64,000 nt of DNA from JAWKZG01 sp041396125 (GCA_041396125.1 JAWKZG010000009.1:161882-225881); one strand, 5' to 3'. Shown: positions 35,483-45,063, numbered from the stretch's first letter. Notes: generated by a model not told the origin, from the letters alone. Translations and numbers: made by a program.

Positions 35483-36292
35483 ATGTACGCACGCTACCCG
35501 CATCGCATCGTCTGTCTGACCGAAGAAACCACCGAAACCCTGTACCTGCTGGGTGAACAGGATCGCATTGTCGGCATTTCCGGATTCACCGTGCGCCCGC
35601 CGCAGGCGCGCCGGGAGAAGCCCAAAGTGTCGGCGTTCACCAGCGCCAAACTGGACAAAATCATTGCGCTGAAACCCGACCTGGTGTTGGGTTTTTCTGA
35701 TCTGCAGGCTGATATCGCTGCTGATCTGATCCGGGCCGGCATTAATGTACATGTGTTTAATCAGCGCTCAGTGCAGGACATTCTCGACATGATCCTGCTG
35801 CTGGGCACAATGGTCGGGGTGACTGACAAAGCGCAGGCTTTAGTGGCCGGTTTCAGCGCAAACCTTACAGCCGCCAAAGCGGCCAGTAAACAGTGGCAAC
35901 ATCGGCCCAAAGTCTATTTTGAGGAATGGGACGAACCGCGTATCAGCGCTATCCGCTGGGTGTCGGAATTGATCGGTATCGCAGGCGGCGACGACTGCTT
36001 CCCGGAACGCGCTGTGCAGGCAGCCGGCAAAGACCGCATCATTGCCGATGATGGCGAGATCATCGCCCGCCAGCCGGATATTATTATTGGCTCCTGGTGC
36101 GGCAAGAAATTCCGCCCCGAAAAAGTCGCCGCCCGGCCCGGCTGGGAAAGCATTCCAGCGGTACAAAGCGGACAACTGCACGAAATCAAATCCGCCGAAA
36201 TCCTGCAACCCGGCCCGGCAGCTTTAAGCGATGGCCTGGCCCGCCTGAGCGCAATTATCAAGACCTGGCATGGCCATCAAATACTCGTTTAA
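35483..36292 (+). CDS. BtuF-like cobalamin-binding protein
   Basis: The protein has 269 residues with 'RIVCLTEETTETLYLLGEQD', 'LKPDLVLGFSDLQADIAADL', 'VYFEEWDEP' and 'WVSELIGIAGG', the typical layout of class III periplasmic binding folds related to BtuF/FepB. No signal peptide is present at this start, and no upstream start with one is visible, which fits the group of short cobalamin-binding proteins encoded away from btuCD. It may bind corrinoids or iron chelates. It stands alone between priA and a small membrane protein. Confidence 0.8.
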   Translation: MYARYPHRIVCLTEETTETLYLLGEQDRIVGISGFTVRPPQARREKPKVSAFTSAKLDKIIALKPDLVLGFSDLQADIAADLIRAGINVHVFNQRSVQDILDMILLLGTMVGVTDKAQALVAGFSANLTAAKAASKQWQHRPKVYFEEWDEPRISAIRWVSELIGIAGGDDCFPERAVQAAGKDRIIADDGEIIARQPDIIIGSWCGKKFRPEKVAARPGWESIPAVQSGQLHEIKSAEILQPGPAALSDGLARLSAIIKTWHGHQILV

Positions 36293-36348
36293 AGCAGGCT
36301 ACTGTCTGCGCTGATTGCCCACTGATTCATGTTCTGACAGCATCGCTA

Positions 36349-36364
36349 TGTACGCTAACGTACA
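36349..36364. repeat. Short inverted repeat, possible operator
   Basis: TGTACG and CGTACA flank a 4-bp centre (CTAA). The dyad lies 122 bp upstream of the small membrane protein gene. It could be a regulator site, but no family can be assigned. Confidence 0.3.
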
Positions 36365-36485
36365 GACGTTGATTGCCACAGCCTGTTATAGATGGAATAG
36401 AGGGTTTTAACATACTTGAAAAATCCTCTCTCCACGTTGGTTCTGCGGACCGACAGAGATAAATATAACAGTGAGGTAATGAACT

Positions 36486-36844
36486 ATGAGTAAATATGAA
36501 AAAGGTAGTATCACCCTGGGCCAGCTGATTGGTGCCTGCGCCGGTGCTGTCATCGTGACCCTGATTGTCGGCTTTACCTGGGGCGGCTGGGTCACTGCCA
36601 GCAGTGCTGCAAAAATGACACAGAAGTCGACTGATATAGCTGTCGCCGAGCGGCTAGGGCAAATCTGTCTGGCACAGGCACAACAGAGTGCGGATATTCA
36701 GGTGCAGCTTGAAGAACTGAAAAAGTGGCGTCTTACAACCGCGTCAAAACCGTGATGGAACAACCCTGGGCCGTCATGCCTGGCGAGAAAGCAGCGGATC
36801 GTGCTGTTGCCAGTGTTTGTACCGTTGCGCTCATGAAAACCTGA
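36486..36844 (+). CDS. Small one-pass membrane protein, apparent frameshift near 36730
   Basis: The first frame gives 'MSKYEKGSITLGQLIGACAG' and one hydrophobic segment (about 12-35), then 'CLAQAQQSADIQVQLEELKK', and runs to a stop at 36755. The expected C-terminal half, 'VMEQPWAVMPGEKAADRAVA' with 'CTVALMKT', continues in another frame from about 36732 to 36844. This resembles a widespread uncharacterised proteobacterial family of about 115 residues, so one base is probably missing or lost. No function is known. The shorter 89-residue product is possible if the shift is real. Confidence 0.65.
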
Positions 36845-36877
36845 AGCGAAAGCGCGCCAGAGATCACGTCTGCTACC

Positions 36878-37005
36878 TTATGATACGGACCGATTAGTAT
36901 CGGGAAGCAGGCGCTCGACTTCGGTTTTAACGACCTGATAACATTCACAGACCCGTGCCTCCAGCCCCGGTCGGTCAAGCACGGTGATCCGACCACAGCC
37001 TCAGG
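36878..37005 (-). pseudogene. Relic of the C-terminus of a Crp/Fnr-type regulator
   Basis: The minus strand reads 'GRITVLDRPGLEARVCECYQ' then 'VVKTEVERLLPDTNRSVS' and TAA. This is very like the tail of Crp/Fnr-family regulators ('ITVLDRPGLEARxCECY'). The sensor domain and helix-turn-helix are absent, and a stop precedes the fragment. It is not functional. Confidence 0.65.
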
Positions 37006-37081
37006 GCGAAAAGCGTTGTGCCAGCTATGTCTGTAAACAAGCAACACCCGGCACGGTTTTCTTTGCCGGGTTAATCCAGAC

Positions 37082-39322
37082 TTACGGTTGCAGCACGGCC
37101 CGTAACTCGATCACATCGCTGCGTGAGTCAGTGCTGTACAAGGCAAACCACCAGGTGCCCGGTACCAGACCCGGTGTACTGGTGTTATTGATCAGCACGC
37201 TGGACCCGCTCAGCGTACTCAGGCTGATATCGTAAGTATATTTGTCCGGCGGCGCATCCTGGCGCACCAACAAAGTGACATCGCTTCTGCTTAGCGCAGT
37301 GATGTTCAGGCTACTGTAAGCGGGCGTGTTCGGCACCTGCATAGCAAAGTGCAAAGGCTGATTAGCGTACACCGGAAAGTTTTGCAGCAGAAACTCCCGA
37401 CTGCCATTCGGCAGGGTTTGCGTGAATAAAGTATCGTTCCAGCTTGCGGTCAGCTCATAACCACTTGCGCTGTAACCATACACACCAAGATGTACCGTGT
37501 AAGGCGACTGGGCAGGCAGACTCGCACCACCGCCCAGAAGGCGTGTAATCTGTTCCTGACTGCTACCCCAACGGCGATTGTTGATTGAACCCAAAGTCGG
37601 TCGCTGGACACTACTGTAGTACAAATCCACATCGCCGAGACCAGTGCCATTCAGCACCATATCCAAACTGGTGGCGTTCAGCGGCAGATCCAGCACGTAA
37701 TACTGCCAATCCCCAAACCAGACTGCACCCGGTTCCGGCTGCGTATTGGCAAGACGGATATCGCCGTTGACCGGCGGTGGTCCGGCACAACAGGACAGCA
37801 TGGTTCGCAGATCGAAATCGGCATCCTGCCCTGGCGCATATACCCCGAAATACCATACGTCGGTGCTCAATGGCGGTGTGCTGTTGGCGTCTATCGGCAA
37901 GGTGTGAATGATCGTGCTGCCTGTCGAAAGGCGTGCATAATCATTGAACCAGGGTGTTGCGCCTTGCTGCACATAAACATGCGCTACACCGCTGCCAGTG
38001 CGTTCCACCTCGAGCAGCAACCCGGCTGCGTTGATCGGCACATCCAGTGCGTAAAATCGCCAGCCGCCAGCCGGTGCGGTTTGCCAGAGCGCGCTGAGAT
38101 CAGCCTGCGGAGGTGAGAAACCTGCTGGCGGCACAGGATGGAGAATACTGTAATGTGCCTGCATATCGATAACGTCAAAAGCCCGCAAGCGATACGGCGC
38201 GCTCGTGCCAGCGCTGTATTCAACAATAATCCGCCACTCCCGGTTCAAGAAACCGTTATTACTGATACTGACACGCTCATTGCTGGTGCCCGGGGTAGCC
38301 TGATTGGCATAAAAATCCAGCTATTGCGCCCCCCGTCCCAATACGCCAACTGCAGATCGGCATCGCCGGGCCCTGTGCTTTCCATCACCACGTCCAGGCT
38401 TCGGAGGCCGGGACCAACTGGCGTAAATCGGTATTCATGCGACGATTGCGGAACAGGATCGGTGAGACCGTAGCTTGACATTAATCCCGTTTTCCAGGGT
38501 TACCGCAGGCGGTGGCTGGAAATAGTCGGCAAGATCAAGAATACGAAAGGATTTGATCTGGCGATAGATATCCCGGCGGATGGCATCCAGATCAAGAGAA
38601 GCCTTCTGCGTCAGCAATTTTTTGTCTGGATCGTCGGTTTCCAGATGGGCAGCCAGATCGGCATCGCTCAACAGCCAATCGTATATCTCGCCATCCGGCT
38701 GTTTGAGCAGCCGCGGGCCATCGACCTCAAGCACCGCGCCGAGCAGTTCCAGGCCAGGATCTTTAATATCGGTGATATTCAAGTCACCGCCAACCAGTAA
38801 ATAATCCTCATTCGGTACGACAGCGAAAATCCTTTTCAGCAGGTCTTTCGCTTGCGCATAGCGCCAATCCGGATCAATGGCTAAACGGGTATTGATTACC
38901 CATAAATCCGTTTTGCCGGGCAGGTCGATATGTGCCCACAGTGAACGACCGCTGCCGTCAGGTTCCGATGGGGCAGGATGCTGCCAGACGCCGTACTGCG
39001 CAATGCTGAAACGGCTGATGATCGCGCTGGGAATAGGCGCTTTGGGGTCATGAACGAGGGTAAATTCAGCGCCAAACGTATGCTCTGCCCAGGCACCAAG
39101 CGCTGCCTCATCAGCAATGGCTAAACGCTGGGCAGTGTCCTGCCATAAAACCACAGCCGCCGGGTCAGCACGATAATCAGCCGTCGTGTCATTGGCCAAT
39201 ACAATATGCAGCGGGAGTTCATCCGCCCAAACCACACCGGCAGCCAGGCTCAGGGCTACGGCTAAAAGCCGCGACAGTATTCCGTTCCAAAGGGTAAAAC
39301 GCAGGGAGCGACAAGCATTCAT
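37082..39322 (-). pseudogene. Secreted endonuclease/exonuclease/phosphatase-like protein with PPC-type repeats, two frameshifts
   Basis: Three frames join into one protein of about 745 residues. The first part (38460-39322) has a signal peptide ('LLAVALSLAAGVVWA') and an EEP-like region with 'LWVINTRLAIDPDWRYAQAK' and 'LLVGGDLNITDIKD'. A middle piece ('EYRFTPVGPGLRSLDVVM') and the third part (37082-38248, 'EWRIIVEYSAGT', 'ALDVPINAAGLLLEV', 'YVLDLPLNATSLDMVLNGTG') contain beta-sandwich repeats like bacterial pre-peptidase C-terminal domains. Frame changes lie near 38455 and 38310. It would be an exported nuclease or phosphatase with adhesion-like repeats. Separate genes are possible but less likely. 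Confidence 0.6.
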
Positions 39323-39601
39323 TTCATCTCCTATGAGCCGGCCAGCCTGGGTTCAGGCCATCAGCATCACGTTAGTCCATGTAAAGAAATGAATCTCCGC
39401 GAGAGAAAACAGTAGCGTGTAGTGCGTAATCGTTGTTACCGGGGAAACACTTAATGCCCTTCGTATGCTCCGCATACTCAAGCATCCTGGCCCCCTCCTT
39501 TTTAATAATTATTGACCATTAGCAACAACAATACAAACGGCAACGGCAAAAATAAACGAAAACTATCAGCATGATTAGAATAATTTGCTTTAAAACTTAA
39601 A

Positions 39602-39616
39602 TGAGAATCATTATTA
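39602..39616. promoter_or_regulatory. Candidate Fur box upstream of DUF2061 gene
   Basis: TGAGAATCATTATTA matches the 7-1-7 Fur consensus TGATAATNATTATCA at 12 of 14 defined positions. It is 43 bp upstream of the ATG of the DUF2061 gene, in an AT-rich 336-bp gap (39323-39658) that contains no other recognisable gene. Iron-dependent repression is inferred. Confidence 0.6.
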
Positions 39617-39658
39617 TTTAACTCAAGAATATTGGATGACCTTTCTGGAGTTAACAAC

Positions 39659-39874
39659 ATGATCAAAACCATCAGCTTCGCAATACTGCACATGACCGTC
39701 GCGTTCACGGTCGCGTATATCATGACAGGCAGCGTCGTGGTCGGTGGCGCGCTGGCCCTGGTTGAGCCGCTGTGCAATACGGTCGTGTTTTATTTTCATG
39801 AAATGTTCTGGAACTGGCACGACCGTAAAAACGCCGGATCTGGCACGGACACGGGCACCGTTCTCCCCGCCTGA
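39659..39874 (+). CDS. DUF2061 small membrane protein
   Basis: Start at 39659 with GGAG 8 nt upstream; 71 residues. It has two hydrophobic segments ('AILHMTVAFTVAYIMTG' and 'VGGALALVEPLCNTVVFYF') and the family-like 'HEMFWNW' near the end, as in DUF2061 proteins. It is an inner-membrane protein of unknown role. A Fur-like site upstream suggests that it is expressed when iron is short. It precedes the two-component genes by 100 bp but is probably a separate unit. Confidence 0.8.
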   Translation: MIKTISFAILHMTVAFTVAYIMTGSVVVGGALALVEPLCNTVVFYFHEMFWNWHDRKNAGSGTDTGTVLPA

Positions 39875-39882
39875 AAAAGCGC

Positions 39883-39900
39883 GTGACAAATTTGTGATAG
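39883..39900. promoter_or_regulatory. Candidate response-regulator site upstream of the two-component operon
   Basis: GTGACAAATTTGTGATAG contains two GTGA half-sites exactly 11 bp apart. It agrees at 14 of 18 positions with 42190-42207, upstream of the spondin-domain gene. OmpR/PhoB-family regulators bind direct repeats with 11-bp spacing, so this may be an autoregulatory site. Confidence 0.55.
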
Positions 39901-39973
39901 TGCTTGGCTAAACTTATAGGTCATTATTAACCTCTTGAATAATTGACTCTTGAAAAGCCAGGCACCACAACCC

Positions 39974-40675
39974 ATGCCGCATGAAGTATTAATCGTCGAA
40001 GACGATCCGGAAATCGCCCAGCTGGTGCAGCTGCATCTGCAGGACATCCAGTGTCACGGCACGATTGCACCGCGTGGCAATACGGCTTTGCGCTTGTGCG
40101 AGCAGCAGCATTTCGATCTGATGATACTGGATCTCATGCTGCCGGATATGGACGGACTCAATGTGTGCCGCCAGTTGCGCGAACGCGCCAATTATCTGCC
40201 CATTCTGATGCTGACCGCCAAAAACAGCGAGCTGGACCGAATCATGGGGCTGGAACTGGGGGCTGACGATTACCTGCCCAAACCATTCAGTTTTGCCGAG
40301 TTGCAGGCCCGCGTCAAAGCTCTGCTGCGCCGGGTGGCAGCGCTCAGCCAGCAGGCTGCAACAGCGGACGAGGACATCATCCGGCATGGCGAACTGCTGA
40401 TCGACAGCAACCGGCGTCAGGTTCATGTCGCTGACCACGCGCTGGATCTGACGGCCAAGGAATTCGATTTACTGCTGCAGTTCGCCCGACATCCGGGCCG
40501 GGTTTTTTCCCGCCAGCAATTGCTGGATGCGGTCTGGGGCTATGGCCATGATGGTTATGAACACACCGTCAACTCGCATATCAACCGGCTGCGCGCCAAA
40601 CTGGAACGTGATCCCGCTGAACCCCGCTTTATTCTGACGGTATGGGGGGTCGGCTATAAATTCGCCGACAATTAA
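39974..40675 (+). CDS. OmpR/PhoB-family response regulator
   Basis: ATG at 39974 is chosen ('MPHEVLIVEDDPEIAQL'); an in-frame TTG at 39950 is an alternative. 233 residues. The receiver domain (about 1-115) has the acidic pair 'EDD', the phosphoacceptor Asp in 'LMILDLMLPDMDG', the Thr in 'MLTAKNS' and the Lys in 'YLPKPFS'. The C-terminal winged helix (about 135-230) ends 'RFILTVWGVGYKFAD'. The kinase gene follows 5 bp later, so the two form one operon. Sites with 11-bp GTGA repeats upstream of this operon and of the spondin gene suggest self-control and control of that target. Confidence 0.95.
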   Translation: MPHEVLIVEDDPEIAQLVQLHLQDIQCHGTIAPRGNTALRLCEQQHFDLMILDLMLPDMDGLNVCRQLRERANYLPILMLTAKNSELDRIMGLELGADDYLPKPFSFAELQARVKALLRRVAALSQQAATADEDIIRHGELLIDSNRRQVHVADHALDLTAKEFDLLLQFARHPGRVFSRQQLLDAVWGYGHDGYEHTVNSHINRLRAKLERDPAEPRFILTVWGVGYKFADN

Positions 40676-40680
40676 AGCTG

Positions 40681-42162
40681 ATGTTTCACCGCAATACCTT
40701 ATACGGCAAGCTGGCGCTGGTGTTCAGCGCCTCGCTGATTGTTATCGGTTTGCTGTATCTGGGACTGGCCTCGCAGCTCACCGAGCATTATCTGCGCGTC
40801 ACCGAGCAGCAGTTTAACCGTGATCTGGCTTATAACCTGGTGCAGGATCAGCATCTGGTCAGCGGCGACACGATCAATCAATCCGCTCTGAAAGACACCT
40901 TCCAGCGCTACATGACTATTAATCCCAGCATCGAGATTTACCTGCTGGACGCCGACGGTGCGATCCTCGCCTACTCGGCCGATCCGGGAGTGGTCAAACG
41001 CAATCGGGTGGATCTGGCTCCGATCCGGCAGTTTCTGGCCGGCGAAACGTTCGTGCTCGGTGATGATCCACGCAGTCACGAGCAGCGCAAAAGTTTCTCG
41101 GTCACACCGCTGCCCTCGGCCGCACAGCCCGAGGGCTATCTGTATGTCGTGCTGCGCGGCGAAATGTATGACTCGATAGAGCAGCTGTATCGCGACAGCT
41201 GGCTGTTACGGCTCAGCGCCTGGCTGCTTGGCGTCAGTCTGCTGTGCGGGCTGCTGGCCGGCTTATGGGGCTTTGCCTTATTGACCCGACGCTTGCGGCA
41301 GCTTACCCGCACCCTCGACAGCTTCCGCCGCAGCGGCTTTCGTGAGCACGCGGCTTATCGAGGACGTGGTCTGCAGGGGGACGAGATCGACCAGCTCGGG
41401 GCCACTTTCGAGCAGATGGCCAATCATATCCAGAACCTGTTGCAAGAGCTCAGTACCCGCGATGAACTGCGCCGTGAGCTGGTCAGCCATGTCTCGCACG
41501 ATCTGCGCACCCCGCTGACTTGCCTGCACGGTTATCTGGAGACGCTCAAGCTGAAATGCGACCGGCTCACACCGCAGCAGCAGCAACTCTATCTGGACGC
41601 CGCGCTCGGTCATTCCAGACGTCTGGGCCGCCTGGTCAGCGAGTTGTTCGAACTGGCCAAACTGGACGCTGGCGCGGTCAAACCGCAAATCGAACCCTTC
41701 GCCCCCGCGGAACTGCTGCACGATGTCGCGCAAAAATTCAATCCGCGCGCCCATGATGATGGCATCACTCTGCACATCGACTGTCCTGCTGCCACACCGT
41801 TCGCTGCCGCCGATATCGGACTGGTCGAACGGGTGCTGGAAAATCTGCTGGGCAATGCGCTGCACCATACCCCCAAAGGTGGGCGGGTTGATCTTCGTCT
41901 GCAGCAGGACAAGGGTTATCTGGCGGTCAGCGTCAGTGATACCGGCAGCGGTATCCCGGCGACTGATTTACCGTATATATTCGAACGCTTCTACCGTGGC
42001 ACGACCGGCGGCGACAGCGGCCAGCATCTCGGACTGGGTCTGGCCATCGCGAAACGTATCGTGGAACTGCATAATTGCGCGCTCAGCGTGGTCAGCACGC
42101 CCGGTTCCGGCACTTGTTTTCGCTTCCAACTGCCGATCTGGCACACGCCGGAAGCGACCTGA
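40681..42162 (+). CDS. Sensor histidine kinase
   Basis: The protein has 493 residues. Two membrane segments (about 10-35 and 180-205) enclose a periplasmic sensor of about 145 residues. A HAMP domain follows, then the HisKA dimerisation helix with the phosphorylated His in 'VSHVSHDLRTPLTCL' (about 265) and the ATPase domain with N box 'NLLGNALHHTPKGG', G1 'DTGSGIP', F box 'IFERFYRG' and G2 'GLGLAI'. It is co-transcribed with the OmpR-type regulator. The signal is unknown. The following spondin-domain gene is the likeliest local target. Confidence 0.95.
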   Translation: MFHRNTLYGKLALVFSASLIVIGLLYLGLASQLTEHYLRVTEQQFNRDLAYNLVQDQHLVSGDTINQSALKDTFQRYMTINPSIEIYLLDADGAILAYSADPGVVKRNRVDLAPIRQFLAGETFVLGDDPRSHEQRKSFSVTPLPSAAQPEGYLYVVLRGEMYDSIEQLYRDSWLLRLSAWLLGVSLLCGLLAGLWGFALLTRRLRQLTRTLDSFRRSGFREHAAYRGRGLQGDEIDQLGATFEQMANHIQNLLQELSTRDELRRELVSHVSHDLRTPLTCLHGYLETLKLKCDRLTPQQQQLYLDAALGHSRRLGRLVSELFELAKLDAGAVKPQIEPFAPAELLHDVAQKFNPRAHDDGITLHIDCPAATPFAAADIGLVERVLENLLGNALHHTPKGGRVDLRLQQDKGYLAVSVSDTGSGIPATDLPYIFERFYRGTTGGDSGQHLGLGLAIAKRIVELHNCALSVVSTPGSGTCFRFQLPIWHTPEAT

Positions 42163-42189
42163 CCTGCACTACACTGCAGCAATACGGCT

Positions 42190-42226
42190 GTGATCAATTT
42201 GTGATGTCTTCGTGACCGCTGCGTGA
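42190..42226. promoter_or_regulatory. Four GTGA half-sites with exact 11-bp spacing upstream of the spondin gene
   Basis: GTGA occurs at 42190, 42201, 42212 and 42223, each exactly 11 bp after the last. This is one helical turn per repeat, as for tandem OmpR/PhoB-type half-sites. The first two form an 18-bp motif shared with 39883-39900. The array ends about 70 bp before the spondin-domain start. Confidence 0.6.
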
Positions 42227-42295
42227 GGCACAGCCTCTAGAGTGAGCAGGGTGAGCTTAGCTCGCCATTCATAACGCTCGATCTGGAGGATCATC

Positions 42296-42955
42296 ATGCA
42301 CTATTCCCATTTTGGCCAAGCCCTCGTTGGCAGCATACTGCTGTTAGGTGCCAGTGCACTGGCACAAGCTGCAGACTATGAAGTCACCGTTACCAATCTG
42401 ACCCGCAACCAGGTTTTTTCACCTGTTCTGGCTGTCAGTCACAGCAGTAATGTGAGTCTTTTTCATGTTGGTGAAATCGCTAGCCCGGAACTCGTCGCGA
42501 TTGCCGAAGGCGGCGATGTCGGCCCGATGGAAGACTTACTGGGGAACGTGGCAGGTGTGTCGGATTTTACCAATTCCGGCGCACCCGTAATGCCCGGCAT
42601 GTCCGTCAGTCTGGTTGTAGCGGGCGGGCCATACACCAGAATCAGCGTGCTCTCCATGCTGGTCAACAGCAATGATGCCTTTCTGGCGCTGAACGGGGAA
42701 AAAGCAACGGTCTGGCGTTCCGTATCGGTACGGGTGCCCGCGTATGATGCCGGCAGCGAGGCCAATACCGAGCTTTGCAGCGATCTGCCCGGCCCCTCCT
42801 GCCCTGCCGACAGTGGTAATGCACACGTCGATGAAGACGCGGCATTCGAGCATATTCATATTCACAACGGCATCCACGGCGTCGGCGATCTCGATCCGAC
42901 CGAAGACGACTGGCACAATCCGGTGGCCAGCATCATGATTAAACGGATGCCCTAG
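42296..42955 (+). CDS. Secreted spondin-domain protein
   Basis: The protein has 219 residues with GGAGG 7 nt before the ATG. A signal peptide ('LVGSILLLGASALAQA') precedes a spondin N-terminal-like domain (about 26-215: 'YEVTVTNLTRNQVFSPVLAV', 'SPELVAIAEGGD', 'DAFLALNGE', 'DWHNPVASIMI'). The C-terminal part is rich in Asp, Glu and His ('FEHIHIHNGIHGVGDLD') and could bind metal. Periplasmic or extracellular. It lies behind the two-component operon and carries the GTGA array, so it is probably activated by that system. Molecular role unknown. Confidence 0.8.
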   Translation: MHYSHFGQALVGSILLLGASALAQAADYEVTVTNLTRNQVFSPVLAVSHSSNVSLFHVGEIASPELVAIAEGGDVGPMEDLLGNVAGVSDFTNSGAPVMPGMSVSLVVAGGPYTRISVLSMLVNSNDAFLALNGEKATVWRSVSVRVPAYDAGSEANTELCSDLPGPSCPADSGNAHVDEDAAFEHIHIHNGIHGVGDLDPTEDDWHNPVASIMIKRMP

Positions 42956-43033
42956 TTCAGTTTTCCCGCAAGCCCGCCCGGTAGTCTCCCGCCGAGCGGG
43001 TCTGCGCTTTAACAGCTGATCAGGGTTTTTTCG

Positions 43034-43186
43034 CTACTGCGTAAAAATCTGATCTAAAAACGCCTGCAGCGCCGCCCAGGACTGCTCATCCGCAGCCGCA
43101 TTATAGGCCATCGGCATACCGAATTTTTCCGCAAACTTGTCAGCATCCGGATTGGTGAAACTGTACAGCGCACCCGGATATTGGTG
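43034..43186 (-). pseudogene. Relic of the C-terminus of a dienelactone hydrolase-family protein
   Basis: The minus strand encodes 'YPGALYSFTNPDADKFAEKF' then 'GMPMAYNAAADEQSWAALQA' and 'FLDQIFTQ' followed by TAG. This is the characteristic tail of dienelactone hydrolases, including the region around the catalytic histidine, where Tyr stands in place of His in 'PGALY'. The N-terminal three quarters are missing, and it abuts the aminopeptidase gene. Confidence 0.75.
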
Positions 43187-45004
43187 TTATAGCGCGCGGG
43201 TGGCCTGCTGCAGCCAGCTCTGTGCCGCCGCGTCCAGCTGCGGGCCTATAGCCTCAAGTACGCGCCGGTGATAGGCGTTCAGCCAGTCGGTTTCGTCTTG
43301 TGTCAACAGACCGGGTTCCACCAGCGCAAGATCAATCGGTGCCAGAGTCAGGGTTTCAAAACCCAGCATCAGGCGCTCGCCGCCGGGAATCGCTTCCGGT
43401 TCGGTGACAGCGACCAGATTTTCAATCCGGATACCGTAGGCACCGGTTTTGTAATAGCCGGGTTCATTGGAAATAATCATGCCGGGCTCCAGCGCAACAT
43501 CACTGGCAACCTTGGAAATACGCTGCGGTCCTTCATGCACCGACAGATAGCTGCCAACGCCATGGCCGGTGCCATGATCAAAATCCAGTCCGGCCTGCCA
43601 CAAGGCATAGCGCGCCAGCGTATCCAGTTGCGAACCGGTAGTGCCCTGCGGAAAACGCGCCCGAGCCAGCTGGATATGCCCTTTCAGCACCCGTGTGAAA
43701 CGATCACGTTGTTCTGCGCTGGGTGCGCCGCTACCGATAAAAACGGCCCGTGTCACATCAGTGGTACCGTCCAGATACTGCGCGCCCGAATCGACCAGAT
43801 AAATAGAGCCCGGCACAAGTTTTTTATTGGTCGCCGGGGTGACCCGGTAATGCACGATAGCGCCGTTCGAGCCGGCCCCGGAGATGGTATCGAAGCTGAG
43901 ATCCTGCAGCTTGCCCGTGTCGGCGCGCAAGGCCTGCAGATGTTCCGCCACGCCCAGTTCGTCCAGCGTACCGCTGCCGCCGTTGTCAGCCAGCCAGTGA
44001 AAAAACCGGCATAAAGCGACACCGTCGCGCTGATGCGCTGCGCGTGCGCCGGCCAGTTCGACCGGATTTTTGCGCGCCTTGGGCAGCACACAGGGATCAG
44101 CGCCCGGCGTGATCTGCGCCCCGGCCTGTTGCAGTTGTTCAAACACCCAGGCGGGCGCAGAGCGGCTGTCGGCCCGTACGGTTTTATCCGTCAAGGCCTG
44201 CAGCGCAGCCTGAAAACGCTCGGGTGGCTGTATGCTGACACCATTGCCCAGATGCTCACGCAAACCGGCGCTGATTTTGCGCTCATCCATAAATAACTCG
44301 ACATGGCTGTCCTGATGCAACAGCGCAAAGCTCAGCGCCACCGGGTTATGCGCCACATCCGTACCACGAATATTCAGCAACCAGGCGATAGAATCCGGCA
44401 GCGTCAACACGGCGGTATCAATCTGTTCCTGCTGCAGTGCTTGTGCCAGCCGCTGACGTTTGCTGTCGGCGTCTTCACCGGCATAACGCAACGGATGCGG
44501 CACTGCCGGGCTCAGCGGCGCTTCCGGCTGATCTGCCCAGACCGCATCCAGCGGATTGCTGTCGCAGGCGACCAGTTCGGCACCAACCTGCTCACAGGCC
44601 TGGCGCAGCGACTCCAGCCCGTGCAGAGTATGCAACCAGGGATCAAAACCAATCCGGTCACCGGCCTGCAAATGCGCCACCAGCCATTGCCGGGGCGGTT
44701 CATTCATCAGGTGCTGCGGCTCGAACAGCGCGGTATCGACCTGATCGCGCACCTGCAGGGTATAACGCCCATCCACAAAAATGGCCGAGCCCTGCCGATA
44801 CACAATAGCCAAACCGGCTGACCCGGTGAAACCGGTCAGCCAGGCCAGTCGCTGCGCACGCGGCGGTACGTACTCACCCTGATGCTCATCTGTGCGCGGC
44901 ACCAGCAAGCCGGCCAGACCGCGTTGCTCCAATTCCTGCAATAAAGCCTGCAAACGCTGCTGCGATTCCGCCCTGTCTTTAGGCGCGATCAGTTCCTCGG
45001 TCAT
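43187..45004 (-). CDS. Aminopeptidase P family protein (M24, long eukaryote-like form)
   Basis: The protein has 605 residues. Two creatinase-like N-terminal domains (about 1-310) precede the pita-bread M24 domain. Metal ligands are visible in 'VDSGAQYLDGTTDVTRAV' (two Asp), 'GTGHGVGSYLSVHEGP' (His), 'ISNEPGYY' (Glu) and 'IRIENL' (Glu). It removes an N-terminal residue from peptides with proline in second position, in the cytoplasm. The three-domain length matches XPNPEP1-like bacterial enzymes rather than the shorter PepP. It is preceded by a short intergenic region with a dispersed repeat. Confidence 0.94.
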   Translation of the reverse strand: MTEELIAPKDRAESQQRLQALLQELEQRGLAGLLVPRTDEHQGEYVPPRAQRLAWLTGFTGSAGLAIVYRQGSAIFVDGRYTLQVRDQVDTALFEPQHLMNEPPRQWLVAHLQAGDRIGFDPWLHTLHGLESLRQACEQVGAELVACDSNPLDAVWADQPEAPLSPAVPHPLRYAGEDADSKRQRLAQALQQEQIDTAVLTLPDSIAWLLNIRGTDVAHNPVALSFALLHQDSHVELFMDERKISAGLREHLGNGVSIQPPERFQAALQALTDKTVRADSRSAPAWVFEQLQQAGAQITPGADPCVLPKARKNPVELAGARAAHQRDGVALCRFFHWLADNGGSGTLDELGVAEHLQALRADTGKLQDLSFDTISGAGSNGAIVHYRVTPATNKKLVPGSIYLVDSGAQYLDGTTDVTRAVFIGSGAPSAEQRDRFTRVLKGHIQLARARFPQGTTGSQLDTLARYALWQAGLDFDHGTGHGVGSYLSVHEGPQRISKVASDVALEPGMIISNEPGYYKTGAYGIRIENLVAVTEPEAIPGGERLMLGFETLTLAPIDLALVEPGLLTQDETDWLNAYHRRVLEAIGPQLDAAAQSWLQQATRAL

Positions 45005-45063
45005 AACTACGTTTCTCCAAAAAATTTAAAATAATCTAATAAGCGCAAACAGTACCCGAGACT

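Noticed and set aside
36349..36364. LuxR-type quorum-sensing box
   Set aside because: Dyad too short and the consensus is not met; no LuxR or LuxI gene is nearby.
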